Assembly: GCA_021202635.1 (NCBI GenBank) | Contig: JAJQCQ010000046.1 | Span: 1 to 64,000 of the forward strand | Source of the DNA: Lachnospiraceae bacterium | Lineage (GTDB): Bacteria; Bacillota; Clostridia; Lachnospirales; Lachnospiraceae | Length of the DNA stretch: 64,000 nucleotides | Direction of reading: 5' to 3' | The notes under the pieces: generated by a model | Seen by the model: the letters and a program-made list of their open reading frames with translations, nothing else | Databases searched by the model: none | Told to the model about the DNA's origin: nothing | Part shown: positions 8,170 through 17,772 of the stretch, piece after piece | Layout of the letters: every line of letters starts with the position of its first letter | Position numbering within the stretch: the first letter of the stretch is position 1 | Position numbers and translations under genes: made by a program

Positions 8170-8204
8170 GCCGGGGTCAGAAATGATCCCGGCCCTCCTT
8201 TTTT
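8170..8204 (+). terminator. Hairpin terminator, copy 2 of a short repeat
   Basis: GCCGGGGTCA pairs with TGATCCCGGC around GAAA, followed by CCTCC and six T. The preceding bases (GCTTTAAAAATCTTTC, T-run, CATA) resemble those before the hairpin at 4237. Confidence 0.8.
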
Positions 8205-8240
8205 AATCCCGGCATTTTGACGTCAAAAACACTGTAATTT

Positions 8241-8623
8241 CGGCAACAGCAAAATTACAATACTACAGAAGTTATTTTGCAGGACTTGCGACATCTGGTG
8301 ATACTTACGCAAGCAGCCATTTCATCATCGGACTTGACAGCGAAATTATTCAATGTGTACCTATGGATGAAGTTGCCTACTGTTCGAATAATCGAAACTA
8401 TGACACGATTTCCATTGAATGCTGTCATCCAGGCGAAGACGGTGCTTTTACTTCCGAAACATATTCTTCTCTGATACGCCTGCTTCGTACTCTCTGCCAG
8501 ATGTATCATTTAACAGAAGAAGATATCCTCCGCCATTACGACGTGAGTGGAAAATCCTGCCCATTATATTACGTTGAACATGAGGATGCATGGGAACAGC
8601 TAAAAACAGATGTATTCAGTTGA
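8241..8623 (+). pseudogene. N-acetylmuramoyl-L-alanine amidase (Amidase_2), N-terminally truncated
   Basis: The open frame reads RSYFAGLATSGDTYASSHFI, IGLDSEIIQCVPMDEVAYCS, YDTISIECCHPGEDGAF and EDILRHYDVSGKSCP. These are the middle and C-terminal parts of the zinc amidase fold, with the second His (HYDVSGK) kept. The first strand carrying the initial zinc His is missing, since the frame begins after a stop at about 8212. A start at Met 8363 would lose still more of the fold. Probably non-functional. Confidence 0.7.
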
Positions 8624-8689
8624 ATCAATGGATCTTTTTCGTGAATACGTTCTATTCATTCATATGTAAAGATTTCATCAAGCACAAAA

Positions 8690-8727
8690 AAGGATTCCGT
8701 TTTAATCAATCATTAGTCGGAATCCTT
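8690..8727. terminator. Bidirectional hairpin terminator
   Basis: AAGGATTCCG pairs with CGGAATCCTT (10-bp perfect stem, 18-base loop), with A-run on the left and T-rich sequence on the right. It separates the amidase relic (+) from the solute-binding-protein relic (-). Confidence 0.75.
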
Positions 8728-8825
8728 CCTATTTTGTAGCATTCACTGCTTACAATATTCTGGTTTATTTCTATATCAGTTTATATCAGTTGGTAATATA
8801 GCTAAGATGCGCACCTCAACCTCCT

Positions 8826-10100
8826 TTATTCCACCAGGTGCAGGGTTACCGTCTGCATAATACTGCTCACGGCAGTGTCCAGATCGGCCTCGCCTGAGAG
8901 GTATTTCAGACCCTCCTCTTTCACACTGTCTGTAATAACTGCATCTGTAACGCTGCGGTTGGATAGCTCCGGTATTATAGCTTCTATCTGGTCAAACAGA
9001 TTACGAAGCTCTTCCGCGCTTACTCCCAGCTTGTTTCTCCGGTATCATCCGCACCCAGGACATCCTCTTCCATGTTCTGGAAAGCAGTCTTATTGATCGG
9101 ATAGCCACGGTCTGAGACACTAAGCTCGCTCTGGCATTCCGACGACAAGAATTCTTTTACAAATTCCAGAGCTGCTTCCTGGTTGGTACTTTTCGCGTTT
9201 ATGCCTATGATCTGTGCCGGAATAAACACGTTGCTGCTCTGTGCTACTGCACTTTCATAGACCAGATCCGCGCCCAGATATTTCGCGATAGATGCTGTCG
9301 TATTGAGCGCCCTGGATTCAAACAAACCAATGATCTGTGACTGAAAATTTGTGATATTCAGCACAGTACTTATCTCACCCCAATCATCAGAATCGTCAGA
9401 TGCGGCAAATTCATCTATATCTGCCTGACTCACATTTTCTTTCTGTGTATCATTGATGGATTTTACTGCTTCCAGAAATTTCCGAAGTGCAGTTTCATCC
9501 AGTGAACCGTCCTCTGTCATCCATGCAGGTGAGCAGATGGCAGTCATCATCTCCAGCAGTTCTTCATCATAAAGTCCGAGGATACTTGTCATTTCCGGAC
9601 TTGCTTCTTTCCATTCCTGTACACTCTGGCACAGAGAATCAAGGTCAGTAATCTGGTTCAGATTTTCCTGTGTTCCTACCATCATCATAATCCGGAATCT
9701 CGCCGGCACCACATAGACTGCCCCACTGTCCGTCTGGTAAGTATATGCGATGTTCTCATAAAGTCCTTCACTTTCTGCCACTTCAGATAAAACGTCGGAC
9801 AGGTCCACCAGCATCCCGCTTTCAGAATAGGAATCTACACTCATTCCATCCAGAAGAATAAGATCAGGCCCGTTCCCCGCTAAAATTTCCGTATTCAATG
9901 TTTTGATCGCATCGTCAACCGTAAGTCCACTATCCCCGGACAGCCCCACTTCTATTGTCACCTGAATATCTGTATGGTTCTGATTGAACGTATTCACCTC
10001 ATCGGTCAGCAGTTCATTTTCATACAACGTATTGAGTGTCAGTTTTTGTGTCGTCGGGCTGTTCCCTGAAAAAGAATAGCGTACCAGCAGGGAAGCGCCA
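8826..10100 (-). pseudogene. Extracellular solute-binding protein, frameshifted and lacking its N-terminus
   Basis: The main frame has TLNTLYENELLTDEVNTFNQ, GNGPDLILLDGMSVDSYSES, QSSNVFIPAQIIGINAKSTN and EAALEFVKEFLSSECQSELS, a classic family-1-like ABC solute-binding fold. Near 9032 the frame shifts and the C-terminus continues as KLGVSAEELRNLFDQIEAII, ending QTVTLHLVE at 8826. The upstream part (SGASLLVRYSFSG) looks like the end of a leading domain, with no signal peptide. At about 10110-10230 it runs into the truncated TrbL gene. No cognate permease is present. Confidence 0.75.
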
Positions 10101-10107
10101 CTCGCTG

Positions 10108-11460
10108 TTAAGTAATGACACAAAACACAGGAGTCACTAATTGCGGCAATCGACCAGACCGTATAATCAGAGTCACCCAGCTTTGTAGCACTTCCCTCAA
10201 ACAGTTTTTCCGCAACACCTCCGCCCCATTTATAGTGATAGAGTCCGCTTTTGCTCGCATAGAAAATTCCGGTGCCTTCTGTATCCTGCTTGAAAATTCT
10301 TGACCGGTTCCATAGGAAAAAACGCTTTCCGAATTTTCCTGCCCAACTTCATAGGAAAAGACGCTTTCCGAATTTTCAGACAATCCGCTTTCTGTGCTGC
10401 CCTGCGTTTCTGGTTCAGGTTCCGATCCCCCAAATACCAGCGGTTCCGTCTCTCCAGCATTTCCCGTTTCTCCATCTGCTGCACTCAACGGGATCGGAGA
10501 AAACGCATCCGGATAGGAGACGCCGTTTCCACCGCCTCCCGGCATCAGGCTGCCGCCGCCAGTACCCGGAGTACCTCCCCCGTCTGTCCCTCCGCTGTTG
10601 CCACCGCTTTCAAAACTGCCGCCGCCAAAGTGGGACAAAAGCCTGCTTGCGGCCATCAGGAATCCCATTCCTCCCATTCCACCGGATGTACGTCCAAGGC
10701 TGACGCCAAGCGACGCCATATAGGAATCCAGCTTAAACACGATTTTACAGAATCCCAGCAGGCACATTGTTGCCGCAAAGAATTTCGTAAACCCGTATCC
10801 GCTCGCTGTCATATTCCCATAACCGGCCAGGAACATCTTCATGCACCAGGCGTCCAGGATGACAAGGATCACCTGCCCGCCATAAAGCCTGCACCAGGAA
10901 CTCAGGATATTATTTGTCGCCTTTGAGCCGCCAGTGGCAAAAGCCAGGGGCGCCGTATAAGACAGAACCCCCAGAAGTACGTAGCGTTCCGCAACTGTCA
11001 GCAGCATTTTAAAATAATTCCACGCCACAACAAACTGCATGATCAGCGTAATCAGCGAAATGCTGATACTGTCAATCGCCAGTGCAGACATAATCAGCTC
11101 CAACGCGGAAGAGTATTCCGAAAAACTCGCCACCGTAATATCCGTCCCAACGACCCAGTTGTAAGGCGTTCCCGCAATGCGCAGGATATAATTAACCATC
11201 TGTTTCGCACCCACCGCCATAAACAGGCAGGTCGCACTTCGGAACGTCAGTTCAATGGGATCCTCACTGTTCAGTCCGACCCTGCCAAACAGGGATTTAA
11301 AAAGCTGCCAGATAAAAATCATCAGCAGCAGGGCAACCGAAAGCGGAAGGATCACATTGCCGTACAGGCTTCCCACGATCGAAAACAGTTCTTCAAACAG
11401 GGACAGGTCACAGGAAAGCAGCTCCGTGAACAGGTTTGTAAACAGATCCATCGAGTCCAC
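10108..11460 (-). pseudogene. TrbL/VirB6-like ICE conjugation membrane protein with a foreign C-terminus
   Basis: The first about 290 residues hold several hydrophobic helices (VILPLSVALLLMIFIWQLFK; SISLITLIMQFVVAWNYFKM; YVLLGVLSYTAPLAFATGGS) and a GGMGGMGFLM segment. This matches the TrbL-type channel protein of Tn916/CTn-like conjugative elements. It continues into a Gly/Ser-rich tail with two near-identical NSESVFSY units. After about residue 400 the sequence becomes that of the neighbouring binding-protein relic in another frame. The ORF can open with GTG at 11460 or ATG at 11451; no good SD is seen. No other conjugation genes survive. Confidence 0.7.
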
Positions 11461-11820
11461 AACAAACTAGGAGCATTGTTCCCGGATGCTTTCAATCAGC
11501 AATTGTATCAGCCATGTCATAACATGCCGCAATTCCTCCTTTCTGCCGGGAGAGCGCCGCAGCAATGCGTCCCGCCATGCTTGTGCTTCCATTCTCCGTC
11601 TTCACTTCCGTAATCCCGTTCTCCCCATTTCCTTTCCTGATAGGCACACCTCCCCTCATCCAGATTTATCTCAAATGCCAGAAAACATGAAAAAACAGCC
11701 ATCGTGAAATGACTGTCTTTCAAATGATAAACCTCTGTGGCCCTCCACACACGGTACGTGTGCACAGAACTTTACGCTAACATTCTATAATTTCCGGAAT
11801 CCTGTGTCAATAGCATAGCA

Positions 11821-11864
11821 GTCGCAATTTGGTCGCAAAAAAGTCGCAATTTAGTCGCATTAAT
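11821..11864 (+). repeat. Four 11-bp phased direct repeats (GTCGCA units), copy 2
   Basis: Units GTCGCAATTTG, GTCGCAAAAAA, GTCGCAATTTA and GTCGCATTAAT lie in tandem with an exact 11-base period. It is better preserved than the array at 7982. Both arrays follow the same ATAGCAT(A/G)GC flank in the same orientation. It lies 360 bases beyond the TrbL relic, which suggests a link to the lost mobile element, perhaps integrase arm sites. Confidence 0.72.
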
Positions 11865-11874
11865 CTGCGCCAGA

Positions 11875-11992
11875 ATGGAGTTGGTCACTGAGATTGTCAG
11901 TCAGTACAGCGTGGATACGTCCAGAGAATACCTGGTCGGTCAGTCTTCCGGAACTATCCGCTCCATCAAGCTGCTCATTGATTATTGCAAGA
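11875..11992 (+). pseudogene. Esterase (alpha/beta hydrolase) nucleophile-region relic
   Basis: Reads MELVTEIVSQYSVDTSREYL, VGQSSGTIRSIKLLIDY. The pattern 'V-D-x-x-R-x-Y-x-x-G-Q-S-x-G' is the nucleophile elbow of PHB-depolymerase/prolyl-oligopeptidase-like esterases. Only about 40 codons survive. It runs into the next gene fragment on the other strand. Confidence 0.45.
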
Positions 11993-12151
11993 TATTGAGC
12001 CCGCGTTTTCTTTCTTCAGGTATATCGCAATCAGCCGCGTCACCGCCATAGCATCAGCATCTTTTTCCAATTTTTCTGCAAGAGCTGATTGTGTCATGCC
12101 CTTTTCTTTTCTCAATAAAGCGATTGTTGTACCAAGCGTTTGATTATTCAT
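11975..12151 (-). pseudogene. Truncated XRE-family HTH regulator (58 aa)
   Basis: ATG at 12151 has AGGAG ten bases upstream. The peptide begins MNNQTLGTTIALLRKEKGMT, QSALAEKLEK, the first two helices of an XRE HTH. The recognition helix is replaced by DADAMAVTRLIAIYLKKENA, consistent with an internal deletion joining two coding parts. The SD and start are intact, so a short peptide may still be made. Confidence 0.55.
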
Positions 12152-12301
12152 ATTTTGATGGCTCCTCTCTTGTGATATCTGAAGTGTATCATTTGTTACT
12201 CAATATACTCTGCCGACTGGAAGGTCAACCAATAGTTTAGCACCCATTTAATCCTTACAAAATCAACTTATATCTTCATTCAGATACAAAATCTCTTGTT
12301 T

Positions 12302-12933
12302 CTACAAAATATTCCTCTTTTTGAAAATCAGCAGACAAATGACCAGTACAACTAGGCTGACCAGAATCACGACCGGATACCCATTCGCAAGCTCCGGCAT
12401 GTTTTCAAAATTCATTCCATACCAGCCGGTAATCAGAGTTAAAGGGAAGAAAATCGTTGATATAACAGTCAGAAACCGCATATTGTCGTTCTGACGTGCA
12501 TCCGCAAGTGACTGCCATGCATCGCACACCTGTTGGGCATATTCCAACAGATAACTGGTCCGATCCTTCAGACGTTCGGCGCGATCAGCCGCCGTGCCAA
12601 AATACTTCAGCTGCTTTCGGGCAAAATAGCGATCCTCGTTTTCTTCCAGCTCGCGGATCATATCCATGAAATAATAAAAGCAACACGAAAGCGGCTCCCC
12701 AGCACATCCAACAGCCTTGGGATTGCCAGCGTTCCATACAGGCAGTCCTGCTGGCTTTCTACCTTACAGAAGCAAATATCCGAAAGCGACCGGTCCAGTT
12801 CCACGTTTACAGACAGGTCATTCAAAACACCCTGGCTCTGATTTTCATTAACAATGAACACGGCAGATGCCCCCGTCTGAAGTACAGTATCCATATCCGT
12901 CTCTACAAGCTGACTTCCCAATTTGTAAATCAT
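12302..12933 (-). pseudogene. CorA-type Mg2+/divalent cation channel, frameshifted
   Basis: The N-terminal frame (MIYKLGSQLVETDMDTVLQT to LLDVLGSRFRVAFIIS) and C-terminal frame (MDMIRELEENEDRYFARKQL onwards) overlap near 12660 in different frames. The C-terminal part has the CorA signature YGMNF before two transmembrane helices (TVISTIFFPLTLITGW; VVILVSLVVLVICLLIF). The middle of the cytoplasmic domain is shorter than in intact CorA, so a deletion and frameshift separate the halves. It is the last gene of the phosphate-type cluster; spacing to the PstS-like gene is about 60 bases. Confidence 0.8.
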
Positions 12934-12994
12934 TTTTTTCTTACCACTTTCCTGCTGTCTGAATTCTCCAGCACACCTCATGGGCATATATTAT

Positions 12995-13939
12995 TTAATC
13001 ATTCAGCGCTTCCCACTCTGTAATCTCACCAGTGAACAGTTGCTTCAGCTGTTCTTCGGTCACGTTCTCCAGCGGATTCTGCCCATTCACAATCACAGCG
13101 ATGCCATCCTGCGCAATTGTCTCATAGGTAAGCAGTTCCTGTTCATAATCCTTCAGTTCCCTGGATGCCATACCGAAATCACACAGCCCCTGCATGGCGT
13201 CATTTAGTCCGGTAGTGGAATCGGAAGCCACGACTTCTACTGTCGCATTGGGATTGTACTCCATGTACTCCGCCGCAAGTGCCTCAATAAGCGGCGCGGC
13301 AGATGTGGAGCCGTGTATCGTAATCGTACCATCCTGTTTTCCGGATAAAAATGTCGTCTCTTTTGCAACCGCAACATAGGATTCTCCGACAATCCCCTGA
13401 CCTTTCCCTTTCACGTAGGTCAAAAAATCCTGCTCCAGCTCACTGAGGCTTCCGGACCATGCGAGGATAAAAGACCGTGAAAGAGAGTAATCGCCACTCT
13501 TTACATTCTCTGTCGTTCCAGCAACACTATTTACTGCCAGTACCTTTTCTTCCTCCAGATCACTTAAAGAACCCATTGAAATATAGCCGATCGCAGATTC
13601 GTTTTCCCGCACTGCGGCAATTACTGCCTCCGCATCCGACACGATCTGTGCGTCCTTCGTTGTCGCGTCCGGTGCGCCCTCTTCATTACTCTCGTCAAAG
13701 CCCAACAGCTCAGCAAAAGCACTTCTGGTCCCAGAGCCCTCTTCCCTGGAAACAACCTGGACGCTGCCCAGCGCGTCGAGTCCGGCTACCGTTTCTTTTT
13801 CCTGCTCTTTTTCCGCACCGCATCCGGTGAGCAAAAACAATGCAGCCAGAAAAAATAACACACATATACCGGTTTTTATAATTTCCTGCTTTTCCAGCGC
13901 AAAAGCAGATGAGATTTTTGCTTCATTCTTCTTTTTCAT
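12995..13939 (-). CDS. PstS-like phosphate-binding lipoprotein with permuted lobes
   Basis: 314 aa. The signal peptide ends in LLTGC, a lipobox, so it is lipid-anchored outside the membrane. The first half carries VQVVSREEGSGTRSAF and AIGYISMGSL, which form the second part of ordinary PstS. The second half carries ITIHGSTSAAPLIEALAAEY, FGMASRELKDYE and IAVIVNGQNPLENVTEEQLK, normally the first part. The order is therefore circularly permuted, a layout I recall from other Clostridia PstS-like proteins. Start ATG 13939 has GGTGGAG upstream; the upstream GTG at 13948 is less likely. It overlaps the YibE/F stop by 17 bases, indicating coupling. Confidence 0.82.
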   Translation of the reverse strand: MKKKNEAKISSAFALEKQEIIKTGICVLFFLAALFLLTGCGAEKEQEKETVAGLDALGSVQVVSREEGSGTRSAFAELLGFDESNEEGAPDATTKDAQIVSDAEAVIAAVRENESAIGYISMGSLSDLEEEKVLAVNSVAGTTENVKSGDYSLSRSFILAWSGSLSELEQDFLTYVKGKGQGIVGESYVAVAKETTFLSGKQDGTITIHGSTSAAPLIEALAAEYMEYNPNATVEVVASDSTTGLNDAMQGLCDFGMASRELKDYEQELLTYETIAQDGIAVIVNGQNPLENVTEEQLKQLFTGEITEWEALND

Positions 13940-15098
13940 GTTCTCCACCTTTCCATCTTTTATCGAACCGGAAGCCTTTTAATGCTCCGGCAGTGAAAAA
14001 CGAAACCATCGGAACCGTAAGGATCACGCCCAGCGTTGCCGATACACCCTGAAGGATTTCCAGCCCGACGCTGTACATGTTTAAGACCTGATAGTAGGCA
14101 TAATTGTAGCTATAGATGTAGATAAATGTGTTAATAGAACCACCCGCGAATGCAAGGATCAGGGTATTGGACATGGTTCCCATCATATCGCGCCCCACGT
14201 GGATCCCCGACAGGAACAGTTCCTTACGGCCAAGCAAGGGATTTTTCTCATGGATTTCATTGACTGTACTTGCCACTGACATCGCTACATCCATCACTGC
14301 TCCCAGAGCCGAGATCAGGATTCCGGCAAACATCAGCCCGCCGATACGGATATCCGTCATTTCCCCAATGTAAATCAGGTCTTCGATATCGCTTACGTTG
14401 TAGCCGGAAAGATGTGCAAACCGCCCGAACAGCTCCGCACTGACTGCAGCAATGCCCACACCGAAAATCGTTCCCGCCATGGCGCAGGCCGATTTCACCG
14501 TCCAGCCATCAATCAGCAGCATCACAACCACCGTGACAAGCACGACCAGAAAGACCGCAGACAGAATCGGAGAATACCCCCGATACACCATAGGGATAAA
14601 CAGAAAAATGATACAGGCAAATGTAAATACAAGTCCAAGCCCCGATTTCCACCCTTTTTTTCCACCGATCAGACCAAGCACGACCAGAAAAAAAATCAGA
14701 ATGGCATAGAGCTGGTTCCCCCGGTCATAATTATAAACGCTGACTGTCATATAATCATCGGATTCACTGACGATCACAATAACCCGCAGGCCAACCGTGC
14801 AGTTTGCTCCATAAAGGTAGGAGGAAGAGCTGGTGGCTTCCAGTGTTTCTCCTTTATGCTCACCGGTAAGGATTTCTACCTCGACCGTCTGGTAGCCCGC
14901 GCGGGTACCTTCGCTCGTTAGGTTGTCTTCCACAATCGACACAACCCGCGCCTTTTCAAAGGTACGCCCTTCATTGGAGAGCAGTACGGTCTTTTCCGTC
15001 TGGCCAAGCCACCAGGCAAAGCCGATAAGAAGAATAATGGAAAAACAGACAAAGCCTGCTTTTAGAAAAGCTTTTCTTCTGTTTTTTGTTTGTATCAT
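13923..15098 (-). CDS. YibE/F-like multipass membrane protein
   Basis: 391 aa. After an N-terminal helix (AGFVCFSIILLIGFAWWLG) comes an extracytoplasmic beta domain of about 110 residues (VEVEILTGEHKGETLEA). Then at least seven helices follow, including AILIFFLVVLGLIGGKKGWK, GLMFAGILISALGAVMDVAM and ILQGVSATLGVILTVPMVSF. This is the YibE/F family, whose function is unknown. The ATG at 15098 has AAGGAG about 14 bases upstream; the in-frame N-terminal extension to 15203 lacks family character. It lies between a secreted phosphatase and a phosphate-binding lipoprotein, so a role in phosphate handling is inferred from context. Confidence 0.85.
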   Translation of the reverse strand: MIQTKNRRKAFLKAGFVCFSIILLIGFAWWLGQTEKTVLLSNEGRTFEKARVVSIVEDNLTSEGTRAGYQTVEVEILTGEHKGETLEATSSSSYLYGANCTVGLRVIVIVSESDDYMTVSVYNYDRGNQLYAILIFFLVVLGLIGGKKGWKSGLGLVFTFACIIFLFIPMVYRGYSPILSAVFLVVLVTVVVMLLIDGWTVKSACAMAGTIFGVGIAAVSAELFGRFAHLSGYNVSDIEDLIYIGEMTDIRIGGLMFAGILISALGAVMDVAMSVASTVNEIHEKNPLLGRKELFLSGIHVGRDMMGTMSNTLILAFAGGSINTFIYIYSYNYAYYQVLNMYSVGLEILQGVSATLGVILTVPMVSFFTAGALKGFRFDKRWKGGEHEKEE

Positions 15099-15192
15099 AA
15101 ATTTCTGTACTTCTCCTTTATGTCTGAATCTTATGTCATAAGAGCACAGAATGCCCGCTATCGCGGGCATTCCTTTAAAACCTGTCGCTTCA

Positions 15193-16794
15193 TTACTCCG
15201 CATTTACAGTCTTTACGATGGTGACGCACTCATCAATCGTCTCGTTCGTATCGCTGCGGTAGGTGTTGATTGTAAGCGTGGTGTCCGTTACCTCGATCAA
15301 CGTATAGGTCGGCACATCCTCCTGCCATCTCGCAGCGATGTAGCTCTGCTGACGGGCAGTCAGGTCATAATACTTGCTGCCGGACGCACTGTTCGCGGTC
15401 AGATACAGGATTCCCTCCGGGTCGATCACATACGTGGTGTCCTCTGTGATGCGATCAGTGTCCATGATCTCATACAGGTATTCCAGATACGCCTGCTCAT
15501 CGGCGTCTTCCGTATCGTCTGAAATGTTTCCGGGCGCTACGGTAAGCGTCTCTTCGCTGTCACCGTTGTCAATATCCACCTCCAGCATCGCGTCAAACTC
15601 ATCATCCGTATAGGTCACCGTCTCCTCTACAGCGTCGCCGTTCAGGAAATAGCTTCTTGAATATGCATGGTCATGTCCGGTCAGTACAAGGTCAATGTCA
15701 TATGTCTCAAATGCCGGTGTCAGCGCATAGCGCAGGTTTACGATCTCCGGCTCATTGGAGTGCTCCGCAGAGCCATAAATATCCTGATGCAGCGTCACAA
15801 TTCTCCAGGTGCAGTCCGGGTTTGCTTCTACCGCCTCCTGAATAAACTGAATATGCTCTGCTGAGTTCGTATCCTGTGTGTTCAGCATGATAAACAGGGC
15901 GTTGCCATAGGTAAAGTAATAGTCACCGCCCGCATAGCCGTTGTCGCCAAGCTCGCTTAAATTCGGTACATTAAAGTGATACTGATAGTTCGCATTGTCC
16001 GCATCGTGGTTGCCTACCGTAGTAGCCACCGGAACAGATGTGAGGACAGATGGCAGAAGATAGCCGATATACTCAATTTCACTGATGGTTGTATCTTCCA
16101 CCTTCGAAGCGTTGGTCTGTACCTGGTCTCCTGCAGATACGATAAAGTCCAGATTATCGCCAAGAGCCGTACACATCTCGACTGCCTGAGTCAGCGTATT
16201 CGCCCAGTTGTAGCTGTCGCTGGCCACGGAATCACTCTGTACCTCATAGAACTCATCCGTGAGGTCATCCGGGCTCTTTGCCTTCAGCTCATTGGACGAA
16301 CCGATCTGCGGGTCGCCCACAAACGCAAACGTAAAGCTGTCTGTGCTTCCTGTTGTAAAGGACTCAATCTCCTTGCCCTCTACCTGATAATAATAGGTCG
16401 TGTCAGCTGCCAGCCCCGTCAGCACAGCCTTGTTGCTGGTATAGGTCACTCCATCGCTGTCAGTCTGCCCGGTCGCTGTCTGCGTGATTTCAGCGGCCTG
16501 TCCGTCACTTAAATCCTCCTGTGTCCCCCAGATCAGTGAAGTCTCCTCGCCGTCTTTGGAATACCATGCAAAATTCATCTGCGACTCATCCTCACCGGGC
16601 GTCATCGACACCAGCGTCCAGTCATCCTCCGTCTCTTCCCAGACGCTCTCTTTCCACTCTTTATAGGTGGAATCCGTTGATTCATCGTTCACCGTTTTTC
16701 CGTCAGGAGCCGCATCAGCCAGCGCATTCGCACCCGGAACTACTGCCATAGCCGCCGCCATTATCAAGGCGATCCATCTGTTTCTCTTTTTCAT
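15193..16794 (-). CDS. Secreted purple-acid-phosphatase-like metallophosphoesterase
   Basis: 533 aa. Residues 1-22 form a signal peptide (MKKRNRW, hydrophobic core, ANALA). Residues about 45-150 are a fibronectin-like N-terminal domain with TTYYYQVEG. The metallophosphatase domain shows the ordered metal motifs FVGDPQ, SAGDQ, VGNHDAD, TLHQDIYG and TGHDHAYSR. It would hydrolyse phosphate esters outside the cell. ATG 16794 has GAGG upstream; an in-frame GTG at 16812 is the alternative. Its stop is about 95 bases before the YibE/F start. It is probably the first gene of a phosphatase-YibE/F-PstS-CorA transcription unit. Confidence 0.9.
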   Translation of the reverse strand: MKKRNRWIALIMAAAMAVVPGANALADAAPDGKTVNDESTDSTYKEWKESVWEETEDDWTLVSMTPGEDESQMNFAWYSKDGEETSLIWGTQEDLSDGQAAEITQTATGQTDSDGVTYTSNKAVLTGLAADTTYYYQVEGKEIESFTTGSTDSFTFAFVGDPQIGSSNELKAKSPDDLTDEFYEVQSDSVASDSYNWANTLTQAVEMCTALGDNLDFIVSAGDQVQTNASKVEDTTISEIEYIGYLLPSVLTSVPVATTVGNHDADNANYQYHFNVPNLSELGDNGYAGGDYYFTYGNALFIMLNTQDTNSAEHIQFIQEAVEANPDCTWRIVTLHQDIYGSAEHSNEPEIVNLRYALTPAFETYDIDLVLTGHDHAYSRSYFLNGDAVEETVTYTDDEFDAMLEVDIDNGDSEETLTVAPGNISDDTEDADEQAYLEYLYEIMDTDRITEDTTYVIDPEGILYLTANSASGSKYYDLTARQQSYIAARWQEDVPTYTLIEVTDTTLTINTYRSDTNETIDECVTIVKTVNAE

Positions 16795-17073
16795 GTCCTC
16801 ATCCTTTCTCACTTCTGGTCAAAGTGCAGCCGCAAAGCAGGGGCATATGCCTGTAGTCTGAATGTGAAAAACCCCGCCCGCAGAGCGATTCGCTTTCGTA
16901 AATCACTGCCACACCATAACATATGATTGTAAAATGCAAGTCATTTCAGCCAGAATTCCGGTTAAAATATCGGTAAATATCTTAGCCTTTATTCCTCCCA
17001 GTCAGATTCCCATAAAAAAATTTTATTACTGAACAAATTTTACTGCTGTTCCATAAGAAACGAGGAAAAGCAA

Positions 17074-17511
17074 ATGAAAAAACTGTCTGAAACTGCAAAA
17101 AAAACGCGCAAATGCTTTCTGGATGCATTCTGGTCACTGATCAGCGAGAAACCAATTTCCAAAATCGCTGTAAACGAGCTTACCAGGCGCACAACCTATA
17201 ACCGCGGTACCTTTTATGAATATTTTTTAGATATTGATGATCTGGTTGCGAATGCAGAATCAGAATTATTGGACGAGCTGAAACAAACGATTCAGCAGGT
17301 TATGTCAGAGACAGATTCCCTGAGCAGCCTGTTTCAGGCTGTTTTTGCTGCTATGTTTGGCCTTTTGCAGCTCTGGAATGAAATAGGAAAGGACCTGAGC
17401 ACGGAGGAAATCAGCTCATTAATGCAAAATCTGGTATTACGCGGCTTAATGGCATATATTACTCCTGACTCATTCGATTCAAAAAATCTATCCACATCTA
17501 TAAGTGAATGA
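17074..17511 (+). CDS. TetR-type regulator, shortened by an internal deletion
   Basis: 145 aa. Residues 1-60 are a TetR HTH (RKCFLDAFWSLISEKPISKI, then TTYNRGTFYEYFLDIDDL). The C-terminal effector domain is only about 80 residues; relatives have 120-140. The gap lies between FQAVFAAM and FGLLQLWNE, which suggests loss of several helices. SD GAGGAAAAGC precedes the ATG. It is divergent from the phosphatase gene (280-base gap with no clear regulatory site). Its 3' end is duplicated at 7732. Confidence 0.7.
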   Translation: MKKLSETAKKTRKCFLDAFWSLISEKPISKIAVNELTRRTTYNRGTFYEYFLDIDDLVANAESELLDELKQTIQQVMSETDSLSSLFQAVFAAMFGLLQLWNEIGKDLSTEEISSLMQNLVLRGLMAYITPDSFDSKNLSTSISE

Positions 17512-17606
17512 CATTACAGTTACATTGCTTACGCCTGGTCTCCGCTATATGTTCAATCATAGTCATTCTAATTTATCCGGAATCGTACGCCAATAGCATG
17601 GCCATC
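17355..17606 (+). repeat. 250-bp direct duplication, partner of 7732-7981
   Basis: Covers the last 50 codons of the TetR gene and about 95 bases after its stop. The match ends at AATAGCATGGCC, just where the other copy enters the 11-bp repeat array. 17607-17772 holds no recognisable feature. Confidence 0.7.
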
Positions 17607-17772
17607 ACTCCAAAAAGTTTCCCTGATATTTTCATAGATCTGGAATAGCAGGGAACATCAAATATTCAAGCAGCATATCTAACATCTGTAGAATTTTTGA
17701 GATTTCTCTTGCTTTTTTACGCCACAGGTTGTACACTGTGTTCCAAAAAAGTCAAAAAAGGGGGAGCCTGCA

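Noticed and set aside
10272..10926. Long plus-strand ORFs opposite the TrbL gene
   Set aside because: They mirror the Gly/Ser-rich TrbL coding sequence and have no independent features.
16863..17073. Pho-box in the phosphatase promoter region
   Set aside because: TTAAAATAT and TAAATATCTTA do not form spaced TTAACA-type repeats, so no PhoP site can be supported.
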